Source of the DNA: an uncultured Bacilli bacterium | GTDB lineage: Bacteria > Bacillota_I > Bacilli_A > RF39 > UBA660 | DNA: 64,000 nt | Assembly: GCA_934098665.1 (NCBI GenBank) | Contig: CAKOOO010000002.1 | Span: 1 to 64,000, forward strand | Direction of reading: 5' to 3' | Part shown: positions 35,133 through 43,159 of the stretch, piece by piece | Layout of the letters: the number at the start of each line of letters is the position of its first letter | Position numbering within the stretch: the stretch's first letter is position 1 | Position numbers and translations under genes: made by a program | Notes under the pieces: model-generated | The model's input: the letters and a program-made list of their open reading frames with translations, nothing else | Told to the model about the DNA's origin: nothing | The model's database searches: none

Positions 35133-35576
35133 CTATTTATTTTTACTATCTATCATAATAGTTATAGGCCCATCATTATTAATATTAACTAGCATTTCTT
35201 CGCCAAAAATACCAGTTTGCACCTGTACATGATTTTCAAGTTTTTGAATAAATCTTTCATATAAAGGTTTTGCTATATCTTTTTTGGCAGCATTTACATA
35301 ACTTGGTCTATTACCTTTTTTAGTATCGGCCATTAATGTAAACTGACTTATAAGAAGAACTTTACCACTCGTATCAAGTATGCTTTTATTCATAACACCT
35401 TTTTCATCATCAAAAATACGTAAACTAACTATTTTATTTACTAAATAATCAATGTCTTTTTCATCATCACTATAAGTAATTCCAAGAAAAACCACAAGTC
35501 CAAAGGGAATTTGACCTACTACATCGCCTTTTACTTTAACACACGAATTTTTACTTCTTTGAATTAATACTTTCAT
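35133..35576 (-). CDS. dtd: D-aminoacyl-tRNA deacylase
   Basis: A 147-residue DTD, which frees tRNA from D-amino acids. MKVLIQRSKNSCVKV, the catalytic VLLISQFTLMAD (SQxT motif), NRPSYVNAA (close to the NxGPxT-facing motif) and NNDGPITIMIDS (the cross-subunit Gly-cisPro motif as DGPITI) are intact. Its ATG overlaps the TGA of the rel gene by four bases; rel-dtd coupling is common in Firmicutes. Confidence 0.95.
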   Translation of the reverse strand: MKVLIQRSKNSCVKVKGDVVGQIPFGLVVFLGITYSDDEKDIDYLVNKIVSLRIFDDEKGVMNKSILDTSGKVLLISQFTLMADTKKGNRPSYVNAAKKDIAKPLYERFIQKLENHVQVQTGIFGEEMLVNINNDGPITIMIDSKNK

Positions 35577-37654
35577 ACTCTTTTTACATCCTTTACATAG
35601 CGTAGTTTAGAAACATTTTTTATAATGTTTTGTACATCATTTACATTTGTTACTTTTACTTTAACCATATAATTTACATCATCCATTAAATCAATAGAAA
35701 TAATATATACTTTAGGAATTGATACTTTAGCAATAATATCAGATAGTTTATTTTTATTAGAACTTATAGTTATTTTAATTTTACATATATAATCATTATT
35801 TACATTGTCTATCCATTTAGCACTAACTTTTTTATCACTAGAAATAATATTTTCACAAGTTTTTAAATGAACAGAAATACCATCATTTTTAGTAATTACA
35901 CCAACAATATCATCACCTTTAACTGGACTACAACATTTAGCTAAATGAGTAAGAATAGATACTTTACCATCAATTAAAATATCACTACCTGATTTAACTG
36001 TAATATTTTTAGGTTTTACTATTTCCTCTTCTTTAGGCATTATAATATTTATAATATGAGTTACTGTAAGTTTATAAGAACCTACCGCAAAATAAAGATC
36101 CTCAATATCCTTGAGTTTACACTCATTTAATATTTTAGTTAAATTTTCATTTGATAAAACTTCATTTATGGATATTTTTTTCTTACGTAATTCTTTTTCA
36201 AAAATAGTTTTTCCTCTTGAAATAAATTCTTTTTTATCTATTTTAGAAAAATAAGCTTTTATTTTATCTTTTGCTTGAGTTGTTTTAACAATATTTAACC
36301 ACTCTTTTGATGGAGTACTATTTGGGTTTGTTAATATTTTACATATATCACCATCATGTAAAGCCCCGTTAATGGGCATTACAGCCTCATTTACAATAGC
36401 ACCAGTCATTGTATCACCAACTTTTGAGTGAACTTTATATGCAAAATCAATTGGTGTAGAATTTTCAGGAAGCTCTATCACATCACCTTTCGGAGTAAAT
36501 ACATATATAACATTTCCTAATATATCACGATTTACTCTTTCATTAAATATTTCATCATCTTCATTTTCAGCATTTTCAATTATTGAACGATATAGTTCAA
36601 GTTTAGTTTCCATATAAGTTTGAATTTTTTTTGTGCCTTTTTCTTTATATGACCAATGTGAGGCAATACCTTTTTCCGCGATTTCATCCATTTCATAAGT
36701 TCTTACTTGAATTTCATAAAATCTTCCTCCAGGACCAAATACCGTTGTATGTAAACTTTGATACATATTTTCTTTAGGAAGAGCTATATAATCTTTAAAT
36801 CTCGATGGTATTGGTCTAAATTTTGAATGAATTAAACCTATTACTTGATAGCAATCACTTTCTTTATCGACAAATATTCTTAAAGCAAGAATATCATATA
36901 TATCATCCCATTTTTTGCCATTATTAAGTTTATTATATATACTATAAACACTTTTAACACGGCCCTTTATTTCAAACTTTATTTCATTTTGATTTAATAA
37001 ATCACAAATACTTTCTTGCATTTCCACTAAATAATCATTTAAATCATCAACTGTATCATTAAGTTTTTCTAAAATATCATTATATACATCTGGTTTTAAA
37101 TAATATAAACATAAATTTTCAAGTTCACTTTTAATAGAGTTTATACCAAGTCTATGAGCAATTGGTACAAGAACTGAAAGTGTTTCATTAGCAACTTTTT
37201 TTTGTCTTTCAGGACTTAAAGCTGAAAAAGTTCGCATATTATGAAGACGGTCCGCAAGTTTAATGAAAAGTACTCTTACATCTTCACTTAAACCTACCAT
37301 AACTTTTCTTAAATACATCGCCGCGTTATCAGAGTCATCTACCATATCTAAATGATTTATTTTAGAAAGTGAGGAAATTATTTTATATGTATCCTCGCCA
37401 AAAAGTGATATTATCTCTTTTGGATTAATATCATTAAAATCAAGTACGCTATGAAGTATTGCACAAATAATAGTTTCTTTAGAAACATTTAAATCAAGTA
37501 AAATATTAGCAACCTCAAGACAATGAGATATTTCTGTATCACCATTTTTACGCATTACGCCAGAAAGTTTTTCATTTGCATATTCATATGCCTTTTTTAC
37601 ATCCATTATATCATCAGGATTTTTAAGTTTATTTAGTATTACATCAATTTTCAT
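35573..37654 (-). CDS. RelA/SpoT-family (p)ppGpp synthetase with degenerate hydrolase motif
   Basis: A 693-residue long Rel protein. Order: HD-type hydrolase domain (about 25-180), synthetase (IKGRVKSVYSIYNKL; RFKDYIALPKENMYQSLHTT; FYEIQVRT, with the conserved Tyr, Glu and Arg), TGS (VFTPKGDVIELPENSTPIDF), zinc-finger-type segment (HLAKCCSPVKGDDI) and ACT. In the hydrolase domain His44 and the LADRLHNMRT Asp are kept, but the HDxxED motif reads HSVLDF (His68-Ser69), losing the metal-binding Asp and the following Glu-Asp pair. It is thus predicted synthetase-active and hydrolase-impaired. The start at 37652-37654 follows AGGTG by six bases. Confidence 0.92.
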   Translation of the reverse strand: MKIDVILNKLKNPDDIMDVKKAYEYANEKLSGVMRKNGDTEISHCLEVANILLDLNVSKETIICAILHSVLDFNDINPKEIISLFGEDTYKIISSLSKINHLDMVDDSDNAAMYLRKVMVGLSEDVRVLFIKLADRLHNMRTFSALSPERQKKVANETLSVLVPIAHRLGINSIKSELENLCLYYLKPDVYNDILEKLNDTVDDLNDYLVEMQESICDLLNQNEIKFEIKGRVKSVYSIYNKLNNGKKWDDIYDILALRIFVDKESDCYQVIGLIHSKFRPIPSRFKDYIALPKENMYQSLHTTVFGPGGRFYEIQVRTYEMDEIAEKGIASHWSYKEKGTKKIQTYMETKLELYRSIIENAENEDDEIFNERVNRDILGNVIYVFTPKGDVIELPENSTPIDFAYKVHSKVGDTMTGAIVNEAVMPINGALHDGDICKILTNPNSTPSKEWLNIVKTTQAKDKIKAYFSKIDKKEFISRGKTIFEKELRKKKISINEVLSNENLTKILNECKLKDIEDLYFAVGSYKLTVTHIINIIMPKEEEIVKPKNITVKSGSDILIDGKVSILTHLAKCCSPVKGDDIVGVITKNDGISVHLKTCENIISSDKKVSAKWIDNVNNDYICKIKITISSNKNKLSDIIAKVSIPKVYIISIDLMDDVNYMVKVKVTNVNDVQNIIKNVSKLRYVKDVKRV

Positions 37655-37880
37655 TTTCATCACCTGTAAAATCGTCTTTAGAAAGAGAAAGTATATCACT
37701 TACCATATCATATAATGTAAGACGTGAAGAATTAACCCATTTATTTTCTTTTAAATAGTTCCAAAGCTTAATTTCACTTACAACTACTCCATCATTTTTA
37801 AGTTCTATTACTTTTGTATTAAATGCTGGATAAAGTCTATTAAATAATTCATTTAAACTTTCAAATTTTATTTCTTCCAT
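37644..37880 (-). CDS. ComN-like post-transcriptional regulator
   Basis: A 78-residue protein matching the small Post_transc_reg (ComN/YrzD) family: LYPAFNTKVIELKNDGVVVS, IKLWNYLKENKW and TLYDMVSDILSLSKDDF align well with the family's helix-turn layout. In Bacillus subtilis ComN controls localisation and level of a competence transcript. Here the gene overlaps the start of the rel gene, suggesting co-expression. A type IV pilus/competence-type machine is encoded elsewhere in the window, so a related role is possible but is inference. Confidence 0.7.
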   Translation of the reverse strand: MEEIKFESLNELFNRLYPAFNTKVIELKNDGVVVSEIKLWNYLKENKWVNSSRLTLYDMVSDILSLSKDDFTGDENEN

Positions 37881-37940
37881 AACACATTTTCTTTCTATAA
37901 TTATTTTACTAAAAGTTTTAATAAATGTCTATAAATTAAA

Positions 37941-39611
37941 TTATATTTTTAAAGCATTATTATTTATTTTAGAATTTAAAAAACTATCTATTTTAAGAGA
38001 ACTTTCATGTAAAAATAAATAAAAATCATATATAGTTACACTTATTTTGAAATTTAATTTATCTTCATAAATATCTTCGAAAATAATTAATGAATTATTT
38101 ATTGAGTTATCAAGATTAATTTTATAATTTCCATGAGCAATACTATTTCTTATTCCTTCGATTAATTTTTCTTTTTTAATTAAATCAACATTATTATTAA
38201 TATACATTGTAGCATTAAATAAATCATTATTAACACTACCTAAATCATTATTAAGAATTATTATTTTAGAATTAATAGTATTTATTGTAAGATTAATTTT
38301 ATTTTCAGCATCCTTTATTCCCTTTGACTTAACTATATTTAAATTATTTTGACAACTTACAAGAGAATTATTAAGTTTAATAAGCTCTTTATTTATTGCA
38401 TCTTTTCTCATTACTAAATCATTTAAAAAATTATCATAGTTTTTTTCAATTTCAATATTAAATTTTGAAAAGTCAAGCAAACTATAATCAAAACCATTAC
38501 TAGGATAGTTTTTATATTCAAAATCATTTTTATATACATCATCAAAACCATATGAAAAAAGTGCATTAAATGAGTTAATTAAAGAACTTGATAAATTATC
38601 ATAATTAAGCATCATTTGACCATATTTATTATACACATATTTAAAAATAATATCTTTATTAACACTATCAGTATTTTTTATAGACTCAAGGATAATAAGA
38701 TTTCTTGTATTAGAATTAACTAAATTAAATTTAGAAAATTTTTCAGGATTACATAACCTTTCTACTTCATATCCTGTTATCCCAAGAGCAATTTTATATG
38801 GAATATTTGGCTGAATAGAATTGCTTAAAAATACCGCTAAAGAATTTACATCAATTATTTTACTTACATTTTTTTCAGTCCATGATAAAGTATAATAATC
38901 ACTTATTTCTTTTTCAAAATTAACAAGTATTTTTTTATCTTTTTTTTCTTTATACTCAGCCCATACATTTTCTAGTTTTTTAGATATATACCCCTCGATA
39001 TTTTTACCATCTTTTCTTTTTATAGTAATTTCATTTAATTTATAAGATTTAATAAAACTTTCATAATCTTTTACACTATATTTTTCTTTATCTTTACCAT
39101 TATTTAGGTTTGAACAAACAAAACTTTTTTTTAATTCATTTTGATTATAATTTTTAATACTTGAGGATAATGAAGATATAACGAATCTAGCAAGTTTTTG
39201 AATATTTATTACTAAATCACTTCCATTAACTTTTAGAATAATGCGATCATGATTTAGATCAAGAAGATACTCTCCATGAGCAAGTTTATTTCGAAGTGTT
39301 ACCACAAGTTCATATTCATTTACAAAATGATAGTTATTTATATAGTAACCATTTTCATCTTTTAAAGCTATTAAACTAACATTTTTTTCAAGTTCTTTTT
39401 CATTTATTAAAAAATTACCACCTTTATCTACAATATTTTCTTTTGTACTTAAAAATATAGTTGATATAGCTCCAACCATTGCTCCACTTATATATTTTTT
39501 ATCTAAAATTTCATTAATATATCTTGGGTCATTACAAAATAAACCCATTAAAAATAAATTATAGGCATAATTAGCACAAAAATAATCTATTATATAATTT
39601 TCTTTATTCAT
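37941..39611 (-). CDS. Protein with two HEPN-type RxxxxH motifs
   Basis: A 556-residue cytosolic protein with no membrane helix. Two similar helical units contain HEPN ribonuclease motifs: LRNKLAHGEYLLDL (Arg107-His112) and IRNSIAHGNYKINL (Arg488-His493). In each, the RN-x3-H is followed by a Gly-x-Tyr and a strand segment, so the C-terminal copy looks like a duplicate of the first. Between them lie about 370 residues with a coiled-coil-like stretch (residues about 395-460). HEPN proteins are RNases of toxin-antitoxin, abortive-infection and Cas13 systems. No CRISPR array or known antitoxin is adjacent. The two small genes upstream are unrecognised. Confidence 0.6.
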   Translation of the reverse strand: MNKENYIIDYFCANYAYNLFLMGLFCNDPRYINEILDKKYISGAMVGAISTIFLSTKENIVDKGGNFLINEKELEKNVSLIALKDENGYYINNYHFVNEYELVVTLRNKLAHGEYLLDLNHDRIILKVNGSDLVINIQKLARFVISSLSSSIKNYNQNELKKSFVCSNLNNGKDKEKYSVKDYESFIKSYKLNEITIKRKDGKNIEGYISKKLENVWAEYKEKKDKKILVNFEKEISDYYTLSWTEKNVSKIIDVNSLAVFLSNSIQPNIPYKIALGITGYEVERLCNPEKFSKFNLVNSNTRNLIILESIKNTDSVNKDIIFKYVYNKYGQMMLNYDNLSSSLINSFNALFSYGFDDVYKNDFEYKNYPSNGFDYSLLDFSKFNIEIEKNYDNFLNDLVMRKDAINKELIKLNNSLVSCQNNLNIVKSKGIKDAENKINLTINTINSKIIILNNDLGSVNNDLFNATMYINNNVDLIKKEKLIEGIRNSIAHGNYKINLDNSINNSLIIFEDIYEDKLNFKISVTIYDFYLFLHESSLKIDSFLNSKINNNALKI

Positions 39612-39622
39612 TTTTACCTCTA

Positions 39623-40039
39623 TTATTTTAAATATCTTTTATTTATTTTATTTTTAATAATTTTTATTAAAGAAAGTACATATGATCCTAAAAGAAAAAG
39701 TATTATAATAAGCATAATATAACCATCTTTCTTATTTAAAATAGAGTAAACCCAATAAATTAAAAATGCTATTAAACATGAAAGAATATAAACTGAAAAT
39801 ATGAACTTTAAATTAGAAAAAAATTTATCACTAGCTTTCTCATTATAAATAGAAATTATAAAGGCAAATACCATATAAGTTACAAGTAATAAAACACCTG
39901 TTACAAAAATAAAAATAAATTTTACAATGCCTTTGAAAGAAATAAAAGACATAAAAAGTTTATATATACCAAAAAACATTAAAAACATAATAATTATTAA
40001 AATTAAAGTTAAAATTATTTTAAATATCTTCTTTATCAT
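39623..40039 (-). CDS. Membrane protein, unknown function
   Basis: A 138-residue protein with four hydrophobic helices (IFKIILTLILIIIMFLMFF; FIFIFVTGVLLLVTYMVFAF; IFSVYILSCLIAFLIYW; IMLIIILFLLGSYVLSLI). Basic residues between helices suggest an N-in, C-in topology. The ATG at 40037-40039 lies ten bases after a TATAAT, so it is close to leaderless; two in-frame upstream starts are possible. It precedes the dual-HEPN gene by 11 bases and is probably co-transcribed with it. I recognise no family. Confidence 0.5.
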   Translation of the reverse strand: MIKKIFKIILTLILIIIMFLMFFGIYKLFMSFISFKGIVKFIFIFVTGVLLLVTYMVFAFIISIYNEKASDKFFSNLKFIFSVYILSCLIAFLIYWVYSILNKKDGYIMLIIILFLLGSYVLSLIKIIKNKINKRYLK

Positions 40040-40086
40040 AAACATCAATTATAGAATATCATAATTTATAAACTAATTTCAATACA

Positions 40087-40608
40087 TTAATCATTTTTTA
40101 AAATTCTTTTTTCAATTTTTTCTTTATTAATTTTTTCAATATAAAAATATATAGTTCTTAAATTTATATAACTAGTTTTATATAAAACATTTAATATTCC
40201 CACTATATTTTTAGCATTTATATAAACTTTCATTTCATTAATTAACTTTTCATCTTTAACATATTTTAAAAATATATTATAAAATTTATTCATAATAATT
40301 TTATCATTAACATTTTCAATAAAAAATTCGTCAATAGATAAATTATCTTCTTTAGTAAGTACTTTAAATCTAAAATTTTTATCATTAATTATACATAATG
40401 AACCATTTAAAAAATTTTCAGGAAGTAAGTTATTTATTAAAATTAAATTCATAATTTCTTCATAAGTATATTTTTTAGTAAACATATCAATATTTTCAAT
40501 ACTGTTATATTGATATCCATATGTTTTTTCTAATATATTTATATCTATAGGCATAAACTCTTTAGGTCTTGCTTCCACCACTAGATAATATACTTCTTTT
40601 TTATCCAT
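40087..40608 (-). CDS. Hypothetical protein
   Basis: A 173-residue soluble protein starting MDKKEVYYLVVEARPKEFMP, mostly helical in its second half (KIIMNKFYNIFLKYVKDEKL). No recognised motif. The start is the ATG at 40606-40608 with AAGGAAG eight bases before it; an upstream in-frame codon lacks such a site. It lies between the surface-protein gene and the membrane/dual-HEPN pair on the same strand and could be the first gene of that unit. Confidence 0.55.
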   Translation of the reverse strand: MDKKEVYYLVVEARPKEFMPIDINILEKTYGYQYNSIENIDMFTKKYTYEEIMNLILINNLLPENFLNGSLCIINDKNFRFKVLTKEDNLSIDEFFIENVNDKIIMNKFYNIFLKYVKDEKLINEMKVYINAKNIVGILNVLYKTSYINLRTIYFYIEKINKEKIEKRILKND

Positions 40609-40673
40609 AAAATCACTTCCTTTTAGATAAGGTAACATCATATCATAATTTTTTACCATGTGTCAATAGAGCA

Positions 40674-40702
40674 TAAAAAAATGATGAAATATTTCATCAT
40701 TT
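40674..40702 (-). terminator. Rho-independent terminator after the DGR-target-like gene
   Basis: Minus-strand perfect stem AAATGATGAAAT / ATTTCATCATTT followed by T7, overlapping the stop of the surface-protein gene. Confidence 0.87.
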
Positions 40703-43112
40703 ATTCTACCACAAAAGGATTAGTATATGAGCCATCACCTGAAGATATTGTGGTGCCAGGTTTTAAAGATATCGATGGTCGCACACCCCGCACGTTGACC
40801 ACGAGGTTGTTGTTCCACCCACCGGAGTCCACCGCCCCGACGGCGGCGTAGCCGTTACCGTTGAGGAAGCTGTTGGGAGAACCTAACAAAACATATTGTC
40901 CACTGTTAAAGTAATGACTACTTCCATAACCAGCTAAACTTAATTCTGGTACTGTTAATAATCCTATTGGATATTTTAACCTTGCTTTTGCATTATTTAC
41001 ACTAAATCTATCTGTTTCATTTGCACATAATAAACTTTTATTACTTGTACTATTATTTTTAAAATATAAAACTTGACTACTTGTACTTCCGTTTGGATTC
41101 CAACCAGTTGAAGATAAATTAGTTATGGTTCTATCATTACAGAATACTGTATCTTCTAGTTTATTTGTATAACTTGTCATATTGTTTTTATACCAATTAT
41201 CTATATATGCTTTTATTGTACTATCATCAGTATTTACATCATCTGCATATAACATTTCATTTAAAGCGTCTTCTACTGATTTTCCTCCAGTTAAGGTTAT
41301 GTAATATGAAGCACCATTACTAATATAATATACATAATAAATTGATGTACAACTATTACCATTTGTTAAGCATGTATAATGATGGGTATTTACATTACTA
41401 CTATTAGCAATAAATGTATCTGAATTTATTGTTACTGTATCGCTTAATGTATATGTCCCATTTGTATATGTAAATGATGAGCCAAATACATAATCTTGAT
41501 TTGCTAATGTTGTTCCATCTGTTACTCCTCCAGATAGCGAGTAATAATATATTATTGTTCCACTATTTGAAACTATATAATAGGGATTAGAACAAGATGT
41601 TGATGTGCTATTACATGTATATCTTCCAGATAATGTACTTGATGAAGACACTGTTATATTACTAGGGTTTACTAAATTGTAAGTACCATTATCATATGTT
41701 ACACCAGTGCCAATTACTTTTGTACCAACTAAATTTACACGATTAATTATTTTCTTAGATGAATATGCATATACTTTATTTTCATTATACATATATCCTA
41801 CATATGCTGGTGAATTATATTTACTATTAAATGCACTTGTTCCTATTATTGTATCTGTTCCTGTATTATTACATGATTTTATTACATCTCCTACTGCTTT
41901 GCCAATACTAAATACTACATTATCATTATTTTTTGATACACTACTATCTTTAGAATATTTTACGGTAATAACATCTGAAGTTGTAAGACCTTTAAGAGCA
42001 ATTGTTCCTGAATCTGTAAACTTACCAAGTGATGTGGTACCATTTATAAATTCAGCTTTATCACAGCATGTTTCTGATGATACAGAGTAATTTAAATAAT
42101 AATCTCCAGCTTCTTTTACACTAAATGTTATTGTTCCCGTTTTACCATGGTCATGATTTGTACTTGTCCATGTTTTAATTGTTTCATCAAATGTATATGG
42201 ATATGTAGCATCATTTGTTACATTTATATATTCATCTTGATTAATAGGTTCTGTATTGACTATATCTTTTACAGCACCATTATAAACAATTTTTACTCCA
42301 CCTGTATCTGTGGTTCTTACTATTTTCCAGCATTTATCTGCAAATAGTACATTATTATTTTCTACATTGCCAGTATAGTAATATACTTTATTTGCATATT
42401 TTGTTGTATCTTCATAATCACTTCCATTATATAGTTTTACATACTCATCACCATTTAAATATTTTCTTGCAATTATAGAGTATAAATTCTTTGCATATTC
42501 CTTAAAATCACAATCTATATTTTCTACTTTAATATTACCACCAAAGGTTTTACCTATTATAGAGTTATCTTGAGCTATATTTAGATTATAGTATCTTAAA
42601 TTAAAGTTCCATGTTTCACTTATACTTGTTTGTGATGTTGTTGTTTCTATTGAACCAGAATAAATTTTTATTTTACTGCTTCCTGCTAAAGAAACATCGT
42701 TAAAACTATTACCTTGATTAGAGATTCCTCTTACAGCATATTCTTTTAAAGTGCTTTGTGATGGTGTATAAGAAGTGCTTGGAACGTATACTATATCATA
42801 AGAACAATATACTGGGGCATCACCTTTTGCATCAAGTGTTAAAGTTAAATTTGAATTACTTTCTACATATGAAGTATAATCATTTGACGCACTCCCCACA
42901 TCTAAATCACTTTCATTTATTGCTAATGCTACATTTTGATTTCCACTTGTATTAAATGTATAAAACTTTGTATCTATCCTTGAGGTTGCATTATTATTTG
43001 TATTTATTTTCATGCTACCAAAAAATGCATAAGATGCACTTACTAATATAATAAGAGCTATTACTGATGCTATTATAGTTAATATTTTCTTCTTATTATC
43101 ACTTTTTTCCAT
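40701..43112 (-). CDS. Large SipW-type-signal surface protein with probable DGR variable region
   Basis: An 803-residue exported protein. The N-terminus (KKILTIIASVIALIILVSAS then YAFFGSMKIN) is the signal type seen in TasA/camelysin-like, SipW-processed proteins. Beta-rich repeats follow; two or three about 60-residue units share FTYTNGTYTL, TVTIN and HYTCxxxxxxC. The last 200 residues form a C-type-lectin-like (DUF6273-type) domain: WYKNNMTSYTNKLEDTVFCN, YPIGLLTVPELSLAG, YVLLGSPN, then a variable stretch and GVRPSISLKPGTTISSGDG. That stretch is encoded by a sharply GC-rich patch (40773-40880). The start at 43110-43112 has AGAAAGG before it. Paralogues: 48069, 62984 and 27461. Confidence 0.8.
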   Translation of the reverse strand: MEKSDNKKKILTIIASVIALIILVSASYAFFGSMKINTNNNATSRIDTKFYTFNTSGNQNVALAINESDLDVGSASNDYTSYVESNSNLTLTLDAKGDAPVYCSYDIVYVPSTSYTPSQSTLKEYAVRGISNQGNSFNDVSLAGSSKIKIYSGSIETTTSQTSISETWNFNLRYYNLNIAQDNSIIGKTFGGNIKVENIDCDFKEYAKNLYSIIARKYLNGDEYVKLYNGSDYEDTTKYANKVYYYTGNVENNNVLFADKCWKIVRTTDTGGVKIVYNGAVKDIVNTEPINQDEYINVTNDATYPYTFDETIKTWTSTNHDHGKTGTITFSVKEAGDYYLNYSVSSETCCDKAEFINGTTSLGKFTDSGTIALKGLTTSDVITVKYSKDSSVSKNNDNVVFSIGKAVGDVIKSCNNTGTDTIIGTSAFNSKYNSPAYVGYMYNENKVYAYSSKKIINRVNLVGTKVIGTGVTYDNGTYNLVNPSNITVSSSSTLSGRYTCNSTSTSCSNPYYIVSNSGTIIYYYSLSGGVTDGTTLANQDYVFGSSFTYTNGTYTLSDTVTINSDTFIANSSNVNTHHYTCLTNGNSCTSIYYVYYISNGASYYITLTGGKSVEDALNEMLYADDVNTDDSTIKAYIDNWYKNNMTSYTNKLEDTVFCNDRTITNLSSTGWNPNGSTSSQVLYFKNNSTSNKSLLCANETDRFSVNNAKARLKYPIGLLTVPELSLAGYGSSHYFNSGQYVLLGSPNSFLNGNGYAAVGAVDSGGWNNNLVVNVRGVRPSISLKPGTTISSGDGSYTNPFVVE
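40773..40880 (-). other. Candidate variable region (VR) of a diversity-generating retroelement
   Basis: In 40781-40880 I count 65 G or C in 100 bases, in a genome that is otherwise about one-quarter GC. On the coding strand about 19 codons in the patch have the form NNC (AAC, AGC, CTC, GCC, GTC, GAC, TCC, TAC…), which is what adenine-directed mutagenesis of AAC codons in a template repeat produces. The patch ends in a G/C-rich segment (GTGCGGGGTGTGCG) just before the constant GVRP coding motif, where a DGR's initiation site would lie. Confidence 0.65.
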
Positions 43113-43159
43113 AACAAACCTTTCTATTATCAATTAAATTATATCATTTTTTTATTAAA

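Noticed and set aside
37941..39611. Identification of the dual-HEPN protein as Cas13
   Set aside because: Half the usual size, no CRISPR array, and motif context (Gly-x-Tyr) not that of known Cas13 families.
40741..40880. GC-rich patch as contamination or an assembly join
   Set aside because: The reading frame continues unbroken from AT-rich sequence into and out of the patch, and it encodes the expected domain up to the GVRP motif.
42147..42347. Plus-strand frames inside the surface-protein gene (also 42758-42955, 41707-42090)
   Set aside because: Shadows of the 40701..43112 gene; Cys/Ile-rich translations with no ribosome binding site.
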